The notes beneath the pieces are model-generated. The model had not been told where the DNA came from. It saw nothing but the letters and a program-made list of their open reading frames with translations, and ran no database searches. From JBLHUT01 sp047629975 (GTDB lineage: Bacteria; Pseudomonadota; Alphaproteobacteria; Rhodobacterales; Rhodobacteraceae): 6,778 bases of DNA. Every line of letters begins with the position of its first letter. Position 1 is the first letter of the stretch. The DNA lies in NCBI GenBank assembly GCA_047629975.1, contig JBLHUT010000202.1, positions 1 to 6,778 of the forward strand, read 5' to 3'. Both the position numbers and the translations under genes were made by a program. This document shows, piece after piece, positions 5,711 to 6,778 of the stretch.

Positions 5711-6778
5711 CTAATCGCCGGTATTCATCTTTTCACCCAAGGCTTTGGCCACGGTAAAGATGTCTTTGTCACCGCGTCCGCACATGTTCATGCAAATCAG
5801 GTGGTCAGCCGGCAATGTCGGCGCGATCTTCATGACATGGGCAAGAGCGTGGCTTGGCTCGAGAGCCGGAATGATCCCCTCTTGCAGGCAGCACAGTTGG
5901 AACGCCTCCAACGCTTCGACGTCGGTGATGCTCACGTATTGTGCCCGCCCGATGTCGTGCAGCCACGAATGCTCCGGCCCGATGCCCGGATAATCAAGCC
6001 CCGCCGAAATCGAGAACCCCTCGAGGATCTGACCATCGTCATCCTGAAGCAGGTAGGTCCGGTTGCCGTGCAACACGCCCGGACGCCCGCCGGTGAGCGA
6101 GGCACAATGCTCCATCTTGTCATTAACGCCTTTTCCACCTGCCTCGACACCGATAATATTCACTGACGTGTCGTCAAGAAACGGATAAAACAGGCCCATC
6201 GCGTTGGAGCCGCCACCGATAGCCGCAATCAGAGTATCAGGAAGACGCCCCTCCTGTTCCATCAACTGCTCTTTGGCTTCTTTGCCGATGATGCTTTGGA
6301 AATCACGCACCATCGCGGGATAGGGATGCGGCCCTGCCACGGTTCCGATGCAATAGAACGTGTCGCGCACATTCGTCACCCAGTCGCGCATGGCGTCGTT
6401 CATGGCATCCTTCAACGTGCCACGGCCCGACGTCACCGGAATGACCTCTGCGCCCAGCAACTTCATCCGGAACACATTCGGGGCCTGCCGCTCGACATCA
6501 TGTGCGCCCATGTAAACGATACATTTCAGACCGAACCGCGCACAGACCGTGGCCGTGGCCACACCGTGCTGTCCGGCACCTGTCTCGGCGATAATACGGG
6601 TCTTGCCCATGCGGCGCGCCAACAGAATCTGGCCCAGAACGTTGTTGATCTTGTGCGCGCCGGTGTGGTTCAGCTCGTCCCGCTTGAGATAGATTTTCGC
6701 CCCGCCAAGGTGTTCTGTCAGGCGTTCGGCGAAATACATCGGGCTGGGGCGACCGACGTAGTGCTTCCACAGGTCGTC
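5711..6778 (-). CDS. trpB: Tryptophan synthase beta subunit, N-terminus cut by window edge
   Basis: The frame is open from the right edge to a stop at 5711 (355 residues seen). The family is about 400 residues, so roughly the first 45-55 are outside. The enzyme condenses indole with L-serine to give L-tryptophan using pyridoxal phosphate, as an alpha2-beta2 complex with TrpA. The PLP lysine is Lys43 of the fragment in GAHKINN, and the catalytic glutamate is Glu65 in AETGAGQHG. Their 22-residue spacing equals that of Lys87 and Glu109 in the enteric enzyme. The phosphate-binding loop GGGSNAMG is intact, as are GLDYPGIGPEHSWLHD and the C-terminal CGRGDKDIF. It converges on the ALDH gene, and trpA does not follow within the window. 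An upstream trpF, common in alphaproteobacteria, would lie outside. Confidence 0.97.
   Translation of the reverse strand, partial: DDLWKHYVGRPSPMYFAERLTEHLGGAKIYLKRDELNHTGAHKINNVLGQILLARRMGKTRIIAETGAGQHGVATATVCARFGLKCIVYMGAHDVERQAPNVFRMKLLGAEVIPVTSGRGTLKDAMNDAMRDWVTNVRDTFYCIGTVAGPHPYPAMVRDFQSIIGKEAKEQLMEQEGRLPDTLIAAIGGGSNAMGLFYPFLDDTSVNIIGVEAGGKGVNDKMEHCASLTGGRPGVLHGNRTYLLQDDDGQILEGFSISAGLDYPGIGPEHSWLHDIGRAQYVSITDVEALEAFQLCCLQEGIIPALEPSHALAHVMKIAPTLPADHLICMNMCGRGDKDIFTVAKALGEKMNTGD

Overview
The window is GC-rich, densely coded chromosomal DNA of an alphaproteobacterium, most likely a Rhodobacteraceae (roseobacter-type) genome. This is inferred from three things: the TrpB sequence style, a eukaryote-like long DeoC next to a two-domain ALDH16-type aldehyde dehydrogenase, and CO-dehydrogenase-like (Cox) molybdenum hydroxylase subunits. 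No mobile element, CRISPR array, tRNA or rRNA was found.

Layout. (1) Positions 1-1889, minus strand: a three-gene run read right to left. It holds a CoxG-like SRPBCC protein (1344-1889), a [2Fe-2S] small subunit (780-1265) and an FAD-binding medium subunit (1-594, cut by the left edge). The catalytic molybdopterin subunit is not in the window and would be expected to the left of position 1. A 185-bp gap with a predicted stem-loop separates the small and medium subunits. (2) Positions 1890-2215: a divergent intergenic region of 326 bp with a candidate minus-strand promoter and a perfect short hairpin. (3) Positions 2216-5609, plus strand: deoC (deoxyribose-phosphate aldolase) followed 52 bp later by a 777-residue ALDH16-family aldehyde dehydrogenase. 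Its second ALDH domain has lost the catalytic residues. (4) Positions 5610-5710: a convergent intergenic region with a probable (bidirectional) terminator. (5) Positions 5711-6778, minus strand: trpB, cut by the right edge.

How the genes fit together. DeoC splits 2-deoxyribose 5-phosphate into glyceraldehyde 3-phosphate and acetaldehyde. The neighbouring ALDH is well placed to oxidise the acetaldehyde to acetate, so the pair looks like a short deoxyribose-salvage operon. The divergent Cox-like genes encode parts of a molybdenum hydroxylase (CO, aldehyde or another substrate), and CoxG-type proteins serve that enzyme at the membrane. Whether the two divergent units are functionally linked, for example through aldehydes, cannot be settled here because the catalytic subunit is outside the window. 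trpB belongs to tryptophan synthesis and is unrelated.

Nothing in the window is clearly a new system. The points most worth a second look are the degenerate second ALDH domain, the Cox-like operon with CoxG first and a structured gap between its S and M genes, and the divergent control region.
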